A DNA stretch of 64,000 bases, from assembly GCA_930367205.1 (NCBI GenBank), contig OV884011.1, positions 167,721,226 to 167,785,225 on the forward strand, read 5' to 3'. The notes beneath the pieces were generated by a model, which made no database searches, was not told where the DNA came from, and worked only from the letters and a program-made list of their open reading frames with translations. Positions 49,872-60,548 of the stretch are shown here, in pieces; position 1 is the first letter of the stretch, and the number at the start of each line of letters is the position of its first letter. The position numbers and the translations under genes were made by a program. This DNA is from Acanthosoma haemorrhoidale. Taxonomy: Eukaryota > Arthropoda > Insecta > Hemiptera > Acanthosomatidae.

Positions 49872-50966
49872 CACTGACAGGCAAAACATTCCACCCACCT
49901 GATTTTGATAGTAACCCATAATCCTTAATTCAATTAAAGGACTGTCGTTCCTAATGTTTACTTTAATGTTTATTCAGTGTCATTTGCGTTCTGGTGCAGC
50001 AAATTTCTTAGTTTTTGGCTACGATATTTTAATTTTCTCAATTTTAAGTTTAAAAATGCCTCTTCGTGCTGAGGATGTTGCACGTGGTGTGGCACTTATT
50101 ATGATGGATGTTCCATTAGATATGCAGCTAATGCCATCGGAGTTCCCTATGAAACCCTACGAGACGCCGTCAGGCGTGTTCGAGAAACTGGGTCTTACCA
50201 TAGAAGGGCCGGTTCTGGACGGCCTAGGGCAACAGAACCACAGGATGACCGGTTTCTTACTTTAAGAATTTTACGAAACCGGCACCTTACCGTTGTTTAT
50301 CCGATTCATCAGCTCCAAGAAGTTTGAGGTGTGCAAATTTCTGAACATACTGCTCGGAGAAGATTAAATGAGTATGAACTAATTGATTTTCGCCCAGTAA
50401 GAGGACCAGAATTGACCAGAACTCACAGAGTTACACAGCTGGTTTTTGCTCGAGAACACAGTCATTAGACTAGGGACGAATGGTGTGCTGTACTTTTTAG
50501 AGATGAATCTAGATTTGCCCTACGATCTCCAGATAGGCGTGAAAGGGTGTGGAGAAGAAGAAATGAAAGGTATGCAGCCTGTAATTTGGCACAGAACCAA
50601 CCTTTTCAACGTGGTTCCTTAATGGTGTGGGCTGGGATTTCAATGGAGTGCCACACAGAATTGGTTGTTGTTCGTGGAGGGTCTTTGACGGCCACTCGCT
50701 ATGTAGATGAGATTTCGGAACCTCATGTGTTCATTGAAATCACCGATAATTCATTTCTTCTGCACGATAATGCAAGTCCACATGTCGCTCGCATAGTAGG
50801 GACGTTCCTCTACAGCACAATGTTGAGGTCTTAGCCTGGCCAGTTAAAAACCTTATTCAAGGTAAAAAAGATTCTATAAATTCAATAAGTATTATATACA
50901 AATACCATTTATTATATACAAATACAATTTTTTTTACAAGTGGGTGGAAATTTTTGCCTGTCAGTG
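49872..50966 (+). mobile_element. Tc1-like transposon, defective, with inverted ends and TA target sites
   Basis: Ends are CACTGACAGGCAAAA and TTCCACCCAC at the left, with the complement at the right (GTGGGTGGAAA, TTTTTGCCTGTCAGTG). TA flanks both sides (49870-49871 and 50967-50968). The plus strand carries a broken transposase starting near 50056 (MPLRAEDVARGVALI). After a frame change it continues IRYAANAIGVPYETLRDA and a GRPRATEP linker. Later come LFRDESRFALRSPDRRERVW (first catalytic Asp), SLMVWAGISMECHTELVVV and FLLHDNASPHVARIV (second Asp). The segment that should carry the third acidic residue (PDLNPIEH region) is missing before the 3' end. Stops occur near 50322 and 50466. It is inactive. 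Confidence 0.93.
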
Positions 50967-52740
50967 TACAATAAGAGGTAGGAACTCGACAGTATACAAA
51001 TATGGATGTACATAACTAGCTCAGAGTACCTCCAATTGCTAGAACAGACAAACATTTTTTAAGGATGCCATCGAACCCCCTTCTCCTGGAAATTACATAT
51101 CCTCTCCTTTGTGGTAAGTTAATAACTGCTGTTGATATCCTCATAATATCTGAGCCAATCCGTGGCCTAGTCCTTGCCGAATATCTGCGAGGCCGTCCAT
51201 GCCAGGGCCACAGGCCAACAGATAACTCTTATCTCTGTCAGATCCACTTTCTGTTTTTTCTCTACTTTCCTATGACAAGTGCTAAAGACGCGTAAGTACC
51301 TTGTGACGTGAATGTGATGGCCCTGTCAGATATATGACGTTTCACAACTATCGAGTATCATAGTATTTCATAGAATCTTAGGAATTCCAATCTTCCGTGC
51401 CGGCAAGCTAGAAACCTATATAATAATTATGTATTATTGTATAATGGATACAGTCTATTACTTTATGATTGGCTGCCCGCTTCCCTCGCTGTTTTTCCTG
51501 CTCTCCAGGTTATACCGGCGAGGTATAAGGTCTTCTTTGACGTGCTGAGTGGAAACAGCTGTTTTCTATATATTCCAATATTGCAGCCATTCAGTGAGCA
51601 ATAGTGGTTTGGACAGCCTACCTTTTTCCCTTCTTACCCTTCCCTACAAACTGCATTTCAGCCCTTTTACCATGATCTTTACCAGCTTCATCAGGCTAAG
51701 TCTTATTGCTTATATCCAGTTTCTCTCGTTAACTGGAACCAAAAAACTTATAACTTATTTTATTTTTCCTTTATTTTTTTATTGTTTTCTAATTTCTGCA
51801 GACTTATTTCTCAGCATCTTTGTCTCTTAATTTCCGCATTGATCGCTTCGAAGCAGGCTACATGCATAAACATGTTTGTTGGTACAAGAAGGGTACAGAC
51901 TGCTATCTGTGCTTCTCCCGGGATTCTTGAATACTACACGAGATCGAAGAAGTTCGGGGGGGGGGGTCGATTTCCATGAAGACACCACCATAAACATTTG
52001 ATATTAGGGGCGGGGATATATTACAATGCACAATTCGGGCACCCGTTGTATGAGTGAGTCATGTTTAACGGAAAACCTTGTCGACTGATCGGTCCCATCT
52101 TAACGAGCTCTCTAATTCGAAACTGCGTGAGTTTTCATAATTACTACTGACACTAGCAGTTCCCAGCAGAATCTGAATGTTGAATTTTGCATGTAGCTGT
52201 TAGAAGTTACTAAACAGCAAAACTTCAAACTCTCATACTACTAATGGATCAGCCGTCTTATGATATGTGTTGTTTGTTTTCGGTCGTTATATTTCTTGAA
52301 AGATATTTTTTCTCTTTCTGTTTATTCGAAAACCTCAACACTGAGCCACAGATGATTAATAACACCTTTTGAAGTGTAACGGTTGGATTTATTTCAGTTA
52401 AACCATCTTTATGTTCACAATCTAAATTATCTCTTTCTGTGCCTTAAAACAGCAATAAATAATTATTATCCTCAACTAAAACAAAGGTTATGGCAAGGCA
52501 TCCTTACATATTTTTAGATAGGATTGAATTTTCAGTTCCTTTGAAAGGTTGCGTAACGACAAAAACCAATAAACATGTCCCTTCTTAACAATCGTATATT
52601 TTTTTCAACAATCCTAAGCACACATTTATATATTTGAGAATTTCTTTTTAAATTATTGTACAGGGTCCATCTACATTCATAAAATATATTCGTCCTAACT
52701 TTTTACATCCAATTAATTTTAATGGCAACTTGGAAGAGAG
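50967..52740. other. Spacer left of eag
   Basis: Frames at 51065-51295, 51549-51830 and 51782-51979 have no recognised domain. A G run lies at about 51957-51966. Non-coding eag exons could lie here, but none can be shown. Confidence 0.4.
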
Positions 52741-52985
52741 ATTACTTTGTATTGAAAGCAGGTTGCGCTGCCTACTGTAGAAATTGCTAACTACTACTGT
52801 AAGCAACCCAAATAGGTATATTGTTTTTACAATGTGGTGTGAGTGTGTAGCGCTGCCTACCGTTAATAATGTTAACTACTACTATATGCGTATTGTTTCT
52901 CCAGCTTCTTATGCATACATATCTTCTATGAATGTTTACTAGAAACATTAGCAGCCTATGTACATATGGTTATGCTGCCGACATA
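52741..52985 (+). repeat. Two diverged direct repeats just upstream of the first eag coding exon
   Basis: GTTGCGCTGCCTACTGTAGA...TTGCTAACTACTACTGTA (about 52763-52801) and GTAGCGCTGCCTACCGTTAA...TGTTAACTACTACTATA (about 52847-52885) are about 84 bp apart. A weaker third likeness follows near 52950. Confidence 0.5.
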
Positions 52986-53013
52986 GTAAAACACTGCTAT
53001 CTTTCTGTTTCAG

Positions 53014-53133
53014 ATGCTCGCTAGACGAAGAGCGGCCGGGCCGAGGCAGGATGCCTGGCGGCAGAAGGGGCCTCGTCGCCCCACAGAACACCTTCCTAGA
53101 GAATATCATTCGCAGGTCCACCTCCCAGCGTAA
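53014..53133 (+). promoter_or_regulatory. Overlapping upstream ORF at the eag start
   Basis: The first three bases of the exon are ATG, in a different frame from the channel start 37 bases later. It reads [20 protein letters not shown] and stays open over the whole exon. In spliced mRNA it would end four bases into codon 2 of the next exon (..LPAG stop), giving 40 residues. An overlapping uORF of this kind normally lowers initiation at the main ATG. Real use depends on the upstream exon joined to it. Confidence 0.45.
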
Positions 53134-56100
53134 GTAGTCTCTCTTTACGTGCCCTACCTATGCCTTCTTGGATAGCCAGCAATGTTCAAGGTGACTAACG
53201 ACAGAACAAGTTCTGAGGCGAGCACAATCCATGTTTATTTTATAATATGTAGACTGAAGGGCAGTAAGAGGAAGGCCGTTAACTTTGTAATAAACTTACG
53301 TATCATTAAGGTTTCTTATTGAGTGTTACATTATACGATAGCGACCATTCAACAACCACCCGCTCCACCATTCTCTTGAACTCTCTCCCTCCTAATGTCC
53401 ACCATACTTCACCCCCTGAACATTCAAAACCCTCCTACTCTAACACCTCACCATCCAGACAGACCCTTACCAGAAACAGGATAATTATTTATTACTCTTT
53501 AAAGGATTTTCAAACTACCTCGGAATTCTCCAGGAATATTCCCCAACCCGGTCTGTAAGTCAAGGGTTAAGCTTACATTGGGTTATACTGCTGAATTTTC
53601 GTGTGTCTTCCTCATCCCTGTCAAGTATTTTTTTTTTTTTTCGATAACTATAGTATGCAAATAGATGTCCTCCTGGGTCCCTTGCAGAAAATGATGATCA
53701 GGAAAATCCAACAACCCTCTAGTCTAGATTTTCCTTAATTATTCTGCTACTACCTTCAGAAAAATTGACATCTGCAGGCACTCCTTTTTCAATAATCTTA
53801 TCTATGAATAAAATATCTATTACCTATCATTTAAAACAGTGTGGTCAGTACTTATAGTATCGTCCCAGTAAATTGTGATGTTATTCCCTGAGACAATTGG
53901 TACTGGATGGCATTGATAGTGGGGATATTGGTTGCTTAAGTTCATCTTTGATGATATAGCTTGTTGAATAATTATTGGTGCATTAGTATGTCCTCACCGC
54001 CAAAGCCTGACAGCTAGGAGTGACGTGCTGTATAGATTCAACCTTATTCCTACAAAAGTCGCTGATAGCTTCCCCAGTGCTTTCTATAGGCTCCCTTGAA
54101 TAGCCCGAAGGAATCCATCCGTTTCCTGGAAGATATCGCCATTTCTCATCCGGGATCCCGATGCCTGAGTTTATTATTATAATTATTTCATGATTTTATT
54201 TTTAATTTTGATTGTTCAATTTGATTTGATTTTTTTTTTTCATTTTTCTTAACTTTTGAAACGATTCTTAGATCCATTTAGTGAACGTTTTTCTGGTATT
54301 TTGTTTAAGGGAGGTGGAATTTTCGTGAGTACAATTTATCTCTTTGTCTTTATTCGTGAGTATTTATTCATCTGTACGATATTGGTATTCGTATTGTACA
54401 TGGTCTCAAAGTAGATTTTTCTTTTCTTTCTTTAGTCACGTGGCTGTAAGTTTCCTGGTGACCCTCATTGATCATAGTCCCGGAAGAGCAAACAGTTAAA
54501 CATGTAAATACCTCTCTCCGTTTCCTTCAGTATCTTGGTCTGTACTACGCATACATCATTCAAATTGAATTGTTCCGGCAAGATGTTTTGTCCTTTTATA
54601 CGCAAGCAGTGATTTTGGTTCTGTAGCTTTAATTATGGCACCTAGTTGTAATATATTTGATAGTTCCAGAAATTTCAATTTTTCAATATTCTTAAAGTTT
54701 CAGACATTAACTTCGTTCCTAGATTTTAAAGAGGCATCTTACCCATACTTTCACACCTCACCTTTCTCATCAAAGCCATACTCACAGCAAAACTGTGGAA
54801 GACTTCCTCACTTCACCTATTCCTCTCTCTATTCCACCAAAAGCCGTTAATCCCTCTGAGGTCAAATACCTTCTGAAAAACTTACCTTACAGAAAATCCC
54901 CTGGATATGATCTCCTAACTCCTCAAATTCTCAAACAACTTCCTCCTAAAGCCATAACCTTCCTAACCTACATATATAATTGCATTATCCGAACGACACA
55001 CTTTCCTCTCCTCTGGAAACATTCCATTATTGTCCTATTCGCCAAACCCGGTAAACCACCCAATGACGCCTCATCTTACCGTCCAATTAGCCTACTCCCT
55101 ATCCTCTCAAAAATATTTGAGAAACTCCTACTAAAACGTCTACTTCCCATTGTTGAATCCAAAAACCTTTTTCCCACACACCAGTTTGGTTTCCGCCAAC
55201 GACATTCCACTGCTCAACAAGGCCTTCGCGTTGTTGATCACATCTCCTCAGCCCTTGAAACCAAAAAGTATTGCACTGCTGCCTTTCTCGATATAGCTCA
55301 AGCTTTTGACAGGGTTTGGCACGCAGGTTTGCTCTACAAGCTCAAAAGACATTTACCACAGACCCTTTTCCTAATCCTACAGTCCTACCTTTCAAACCGC
55401 TTCTTCCAAGTCCGCTGTGGCTTAGAATACTCTAACTACTATCCCATAAATGCAGGAGTTCCACAGGGCAGTGTCCTAGGCCCCATCCTCTATAACCTAT
55501 ACACCGCTGATGCCCCTTCTACTTCCAACACCTTCTTGGCTACATTTGCAGATGACACTGCAGTCTTGTCATCCCACCCCGACCCCGACATAGCATCCCA
55601 TAACCTTCAAAAACACCTTGACGAGATCGAGTATTGGTGCAATCAATGGCGGATCAAAGTTAATGAAGCAAAATGCTCCTACATTACCTTCACCCTTTGT
55701 CGCAAGACTTGTCCATTAGTTTATTTTAATTCTATTCCTCTCCCAGTAACCGAGACAGTACGGTACTTAGGCTTCCATCTCGACAAACGACTGACCTGGA
55801 ACCCACATACGAGACTAAAAAGACAAGAACTAAACAGACGCTTTGGACAACTGTACAGACTACTTCAAAGGACATCCCATCTCTCAATAGAAAATAAACT
55901 ACTAATCTACAAAGTTATTCTTAAACCAATCTGGACATACGGAATAGAGCTATGGGGGACAGCAAAAAAGTCGAACATCAAGCGTATCCAATCCTTTCAA
56001 TCCAAAGTCCTGAGAACAATAGTAAATGCCCCTTATTATGTCAGCAACAAAACCCTTCATAACGACCTTAATATACCCTACATTCTAGAACTCATCCCTT

Positions 56101-58381
56101 CCAAGTTTATGACATTCCACAGTAGCCTTTCCAACCACCCTAATCCTGTAGCACAGTCTTTGCACTGCGCCACTCATCCCTATAATCCTCCTCGGAGACT
56201 GAAACGGCAGTGGCCTCGTGACCTGCTATAATCGCGTGACAGTGGGAGTCCTGGCATTGGCCAGTTTCTCCAATCATGTCCTATTGTATGAATGAGCGAG
56301 TGAATGATGACTGTAAATATGGTATGAATGAGATCATTTATCTGTATTATTATTGCCTTATAAAAGGCAGATTGTAATTATTTCACAATAAAGTTCTGAA
56401 CTATAGATTTTAAAGACAAAAGTCTTAAAGTAACCTTAACGGTAAAAGTTGAGATGAAGTGAATAAAATTAGGGATTTATGGCCACTTTATAACATTATT
56501 TCAATAAATGTAAAATAAAATACGAAGCTTAAAGACTTCTTATGAGGATTGGCGGACTATGTAAGATTTAATGTTTCAACGTGTTGGGATGTATGGTGAT
56601 AAAACGTATGCAGGAGAATGGACAATGGATTCACATTAAAGTCATGTCGTTTGGAATGTATATTAGACCTCAAAACTTCGCAAAACAGTAGGACAAATTC
56701 AATTTTCCCTGAAATCATACATTGTATGTTCATTCCTAGGCCATTCTTTGACGGTGTTGGTGATTGCTACGAAAATTGGATCCCTTCATGAATTCTGATT
56801 CCTGCTGAATACATATATGCTGGTGCCATGATGGGGTAGAGCTGTTGCCTGTGAACTTCTCACCATGGCCACTAGCATACCTCACTATCAACTATTATAA
56901 CAACTCCTATTTACTCACTTGCTACTTTTGAACTGTTACAGCGGATAGCAGCTTTCTGCTGGCCAACGCACAAATCGTGGACTTCCCCATAGTGTATTGC
57001 AACGAGTCCTTCTGCAAGATCTCTGGCTACAACAGGGCAGAGGTACTAATAATATTATTTACAAATTATACTCTCTCTTGTTTATACCTATTTATTTATT
57101 TTTTTATTTTTGTTTGGGCATTTCGACAGACAAGAAACATGGTATTTTGTCATAACTCAAGGGGAAAGATTGATAACGAACATATAATAATAACATAGTT
57201 CTTAGAACTGTGTAATTAGAGTTAACGAACACATATGAAAATTATTAACAACTTATTACTGTATGAAAAATGTAACCTAAACGGGAGGTACCAAAACAGG
57301 TTAGGAATATCATAACAGGTTTCCTCCGAAATTTTAGAATTATATTAGCTGTTTGTATTCTTTCATGTTCGATAAAACAAACCCCTTCAATTTGAGATCC
57401 TTGCCTCATTTGGATGGAACGAGCTGTTATTCAAGACGCCATTATCACTAATGAGTTTCTGATTACATTAATATTGGTTAAAAAAACAAAACATTCTAAT
57501 TATTTTCAAGAATACCATAAAGCTTTCCGATAATCACATTTTTAGCTAAGTGAAACGAGAAACCCAATGCACTAAATCAGGTTGGCAGTTATATTAAACT
57601 TTAAAGTATCCTTTTTACGACACTTTGGTGATAGTTACCATATTGTTTTACTGCATGGTTTATGGAACAAAATGGCATGATAATGCTCTTCTCAAGAACT
57701 ACGCCAGCCATACTATCCGAATTTCAAGAGACTATTTTCATGAGAGTTCCATCATCGTGAAAACGAGGCTAAAGAAATAGATGAATTAATACCAGCAATG
57801 CTCGCTTATAGCATAGCGTAGTAGCATTCGCTCAGTTCGTAGTGCACATGCCTCGATATTCACCAGCGGACCCTTCTTGAATATTAGTCTCTCCCAATCT
57901 TGAAATCCACAATTAACCAGCACCCTGCTTCTTTTCAGTTTAATGATTCATAATCTTATTTAGACACCATATCCTTCTTTCTGCAATTTTATCCTTCCTC
58001 AAACTGCAATCTAAAGTATTTAGGCATTTTCTCTTTCAAATTTTCCTCCAGTAATTTTAACTACTTTTCAAGTTATGGTGTTTTTTGCAGAATTATTACA
58101 GAAATTTATACAATTTTGTTTATATATTATTATGCTGGTGATACTAACTGATAGTTTATAACATTTTGTTATTCTTAGGGGACAAATCCCAGAATAAGGA
58201 TTTGTTTTGTGTTTTTTTCCATACGACTAATTAGCTCCTGATGGACAGGTAATGCAGAAGTCATGCAGGTGTACGTTCATGTACGGGGAGCTGACCGACA
58301 AAGAGACCATCTCCAGGATAGACGAAGTCCTCGAGTCTCAGCTCCACGACCAGTTCGAGATCCTCCTCTACAAGAAAAACA
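53014..58381 (+). CDS. eag: ether-a-go-go (EAG/KCNH) voltage-gated potassium channel, first three coding exons
   Basis: Exons 53014-53129 (ATG at 53051), 56942-57042 and 58249-58381; the remainder lies beyond the window. Sites are canonical: acceptors TTTCTGTTTCAG, CTGTTACAG and GATGGACAG; donors C|GTAAGT, GAG|GTACTA and A|GTGAGT. Phases agree. Exon 1 encodes the N-terminal PAS-cap ([20 protein letters not shown]...). Exons 2-3 encode the first part of the PAS domain, including [50 protein letters not shown] and FEILLYKKN, which agree closely with insect EAG as I remember it (rather than ERG or ELK). EAG forms tetrameric K+ channels in the membrane of nerve and muscle; this cytosolic N-terminal part modulates gating. 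The acceptor before the ATG shows that at least one upstream non-coding exon exists. The translation start has a purine at -3. No pore or membrane segments are in view. Confidence 0.95.
54723..56405 (+). pseudogene. Jockey-like LINE copy D: nearly complete reverse transcriptase, 5'-truncated, inside eag intron 1
   Basis: The open frame runs from just after a stop at 54720 to 56231. RT landmarks in order: the [20 protein letters not shown] start block; [58 protein letters not shown] (first catalytic Asp); [34 protein letters not shown] (the FADD catalytic pair); [49 protein letters not shown]; end WPRDLL. The 3' UTR then runs to CACAATAAAG (poly(A) signal at 56387-56392). Endonuclease and ORF1 are missing, so it cannot move alone, but the RT core has no stops. 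It is in the same orientation as eag, between its first and second coding exons. Confidence 0.95.
57043..58248 (+). other. eag intron between the two PAS exons
   Basis: 1206 bp, GT-AG. The short frame continuing past the donor at 57043 is intron read-through, not an alternative product with known features. No transposon recognised inside. Confidence 0.75.
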
Positions 58382-60462
58382 GTGAGTGACTCTAAATGTT
58401 CTACCCAGCTTTTATACTTCTTGTACATCTTTTACTGTTCATACATCTTTTTTGATCCAAGTTCTTCTTTACTGCTGTCATAACCGATATCACTTTAGTA
58501 GGCTAAACCAGGGTGTAGAGTTTTTTGGCAGACTGGCTTAGGTTGATGTGTCAGGTTATAAATGCACAACGTTTCGGCATACTATTTATGTCTGCTTCAG
58601 GTCCTGACAATAAGAAAATTAATTAGGTATTAATGAATTACCAGAATAGATAAACCAGGTATATGTGAAAAAACATAGCTTGTATGTATATATACTTATT
58701 TTTGTTTCTATTATTTTGTAACTTATTTTTATTGATACTGATAATATGCATCAATACAAATAAGTTAAACTCCTTTTTCACATATTCGTTTCTTGTTATC
58801 AAGACCTGATGTAGACTTGCACAGTAAGCCGAAACGTTCCTCATTAATAAATTTGATGAAATCCTAAGATCTCTCCTACTCATTTATATAATGACGGCTA
58901 ACAGTGAACACAAATGTTTTTTCATGCACTTTTCGGTTAGACGGCCACCAGTCAAAGATCGGTTCGCCAGGATGAACCGGCTTACCAAAAGTGTAACATT
59001 CGTTCATTTCATTGTGAAAAAAAAAATGCAATTGTCTTAAGTAAACCTTAAGTAAACTAAGTAATTAGTACGGACTAGTATTGTTATGTGCGAGATTCAC
59101 AGGTTCAATTATTTTTTTCATAAGATTCCTAATACTAATACTGCTAAATTAATAAAATTATCTGGGACAGTTGCAACAGTTAACTTTATTTATGTAGTTG
59201 GTATCTTAACCTTGCTAACCAAAAGAAGAGGTCAGCCGTTATAATTCTTAAGTATTAAATGTTGAATAATCCTAACTTGTTTTATGACTATCAAAATGAA
59301 ATGAACGATTCACTTTTAGACATCTTCTATATCTAGGAAAACATTCTAAAAACGATCGCTCTACAAAAATAACCCATTGTCTAATATGACACCAAATATA
59401 AGACCACCGGCAGAACCACAGTGTCTTATACGCCTAACTTGAGTTTAGCGGTGAGGTAGTGGGGACAGAGATGCGCATTAGGCTGAACCCGGGTATGCAA
59501 GGTGACAATTTATTGTCACTACCGCGGGTGTTAGCAACTGTCCTGCTGTAAATTGTATGACAATTACCATCATGACAGCATTTACGCGGCAGTAATAGCA
59601 GTCATGACAGCAACTGACACATGTACACATCACACGCCTTGACAGTGAACTGTCGCACCTTCTCTCTCGCTTCACCGCCAGTTTTACTCGCGGGAAAACG
59701 TTTTGATTCCGAGGAGGTGGTGGTTGTTTCGATACTGTCTGAATATTGTTTCTTGATTATGTCTGCACTTGGAATGGAAATTTATTCGTTCCACCGTTTT
59801 AATATTATTGAATTCTTGTAGGAGTATCAAAGGTTCCTCTGTTTGTGGAGGAAATGCGATCCAGAGTTCTTCAGTTCTTCAGACAATACAATTTCTAGTC
59901 CACATTTTTTTTCGAATTCTCCCTTCGCCTCCCGCCAAACTCAATTTAGATTTAGTCTCTACTATCTATAACATGTGGATAGGTTGTACTAGCTGTGGAC
60001 GCCAACCAAAGTGGTAAGAATTGGATTATGGCGGAACCTATCTTTGAACTGGTTGGTTATTAACGAAAGAGTTCCTTGTTTATGTTTAAATCATTCATCT
60101 ATAACACTGTTTTCTTTGACATAATTTAATCAAAATCGGCATGGAAAAGTGGTGCTTTAAGCAAGCTTGTAACCACTAATTGAGTAGAACATTAAGCAAA
60201 ATTTAACAATGATAACAATTACTTAATCAAATCATTTGAAAGTAACGCACTTTGAAGTAAACAACAAATCTACTGTTTGATTCTAAGAGAACTTGGATCA
60301 AAGTTGCAACATGAATAAAAACCTGTGGTGTTTGAAATTGAATTTGAATGGGCAGATCACTGTTTCGGAGACTAAGCAGATATCAGAAATTTATTTTTAA
60401 CTGAGTTACTATAGTAGATTAGTTGTGGAAAAATTAAAGTTAGATTGGCGTAACCTTCCATA
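58382..60462 (+). other. eag intron downstream of exon 3 (left part)
   Basis: No further eag exon was found. The KCNH sequence expected next (a TPLWLL-like segment) does not appear up to 64000, so the intron is longer than 5.6 kb. It contains the inverted repeat pair listed at 58530-58840. Confidence 0.6.
58530..58840. repeat. Imperfect inverted pair with GACCTGA...GCCGAAACGTT motif, possibly Penelope-like
   Basis: The left copy (58568-58607, read on minus) is GGACCTGAAGCAGACATAAA then TAGTATGCCGAAACGTTG. The right copy (58803-58839, plus) is GACCTGATGTAGACTTGCAC then AGTAAGCCGAAACGTTCC. CTGATG...GAAAC is reminiscent of the conserved core of hammerhead ribozymes carried by Penelope-like retroelements, but the intervening stem is weak and the core is not exact. 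A related fragment lies at 62245-62300. No Penelope RT is present. Confidence 0.4.
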
Positions 60463-60548
60463 AAGAGGTCGAGCGGCCCGAAGGTTGTCGCCGTAGTTGG
60501 TAGGTGGCGCTCAGATGCTGGCGTAGTTAGCACTAGGCTCGACCTCTT
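60463..60548. mobile_element. GC-rich 86-bp hairpin-ended insertion
   Basis: AAGAGGTCGAGC (60463-60474) and its exact complement (60537-60548) bound a GC-rich interior that contains CGCCGTAGTTGG and GGCGTAGTTAGC. The surrounding DNA is AT-rich. It could be a tiny MITE or a structured regulatory element. No other copy is seen in the window. Confidence 0.45.
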
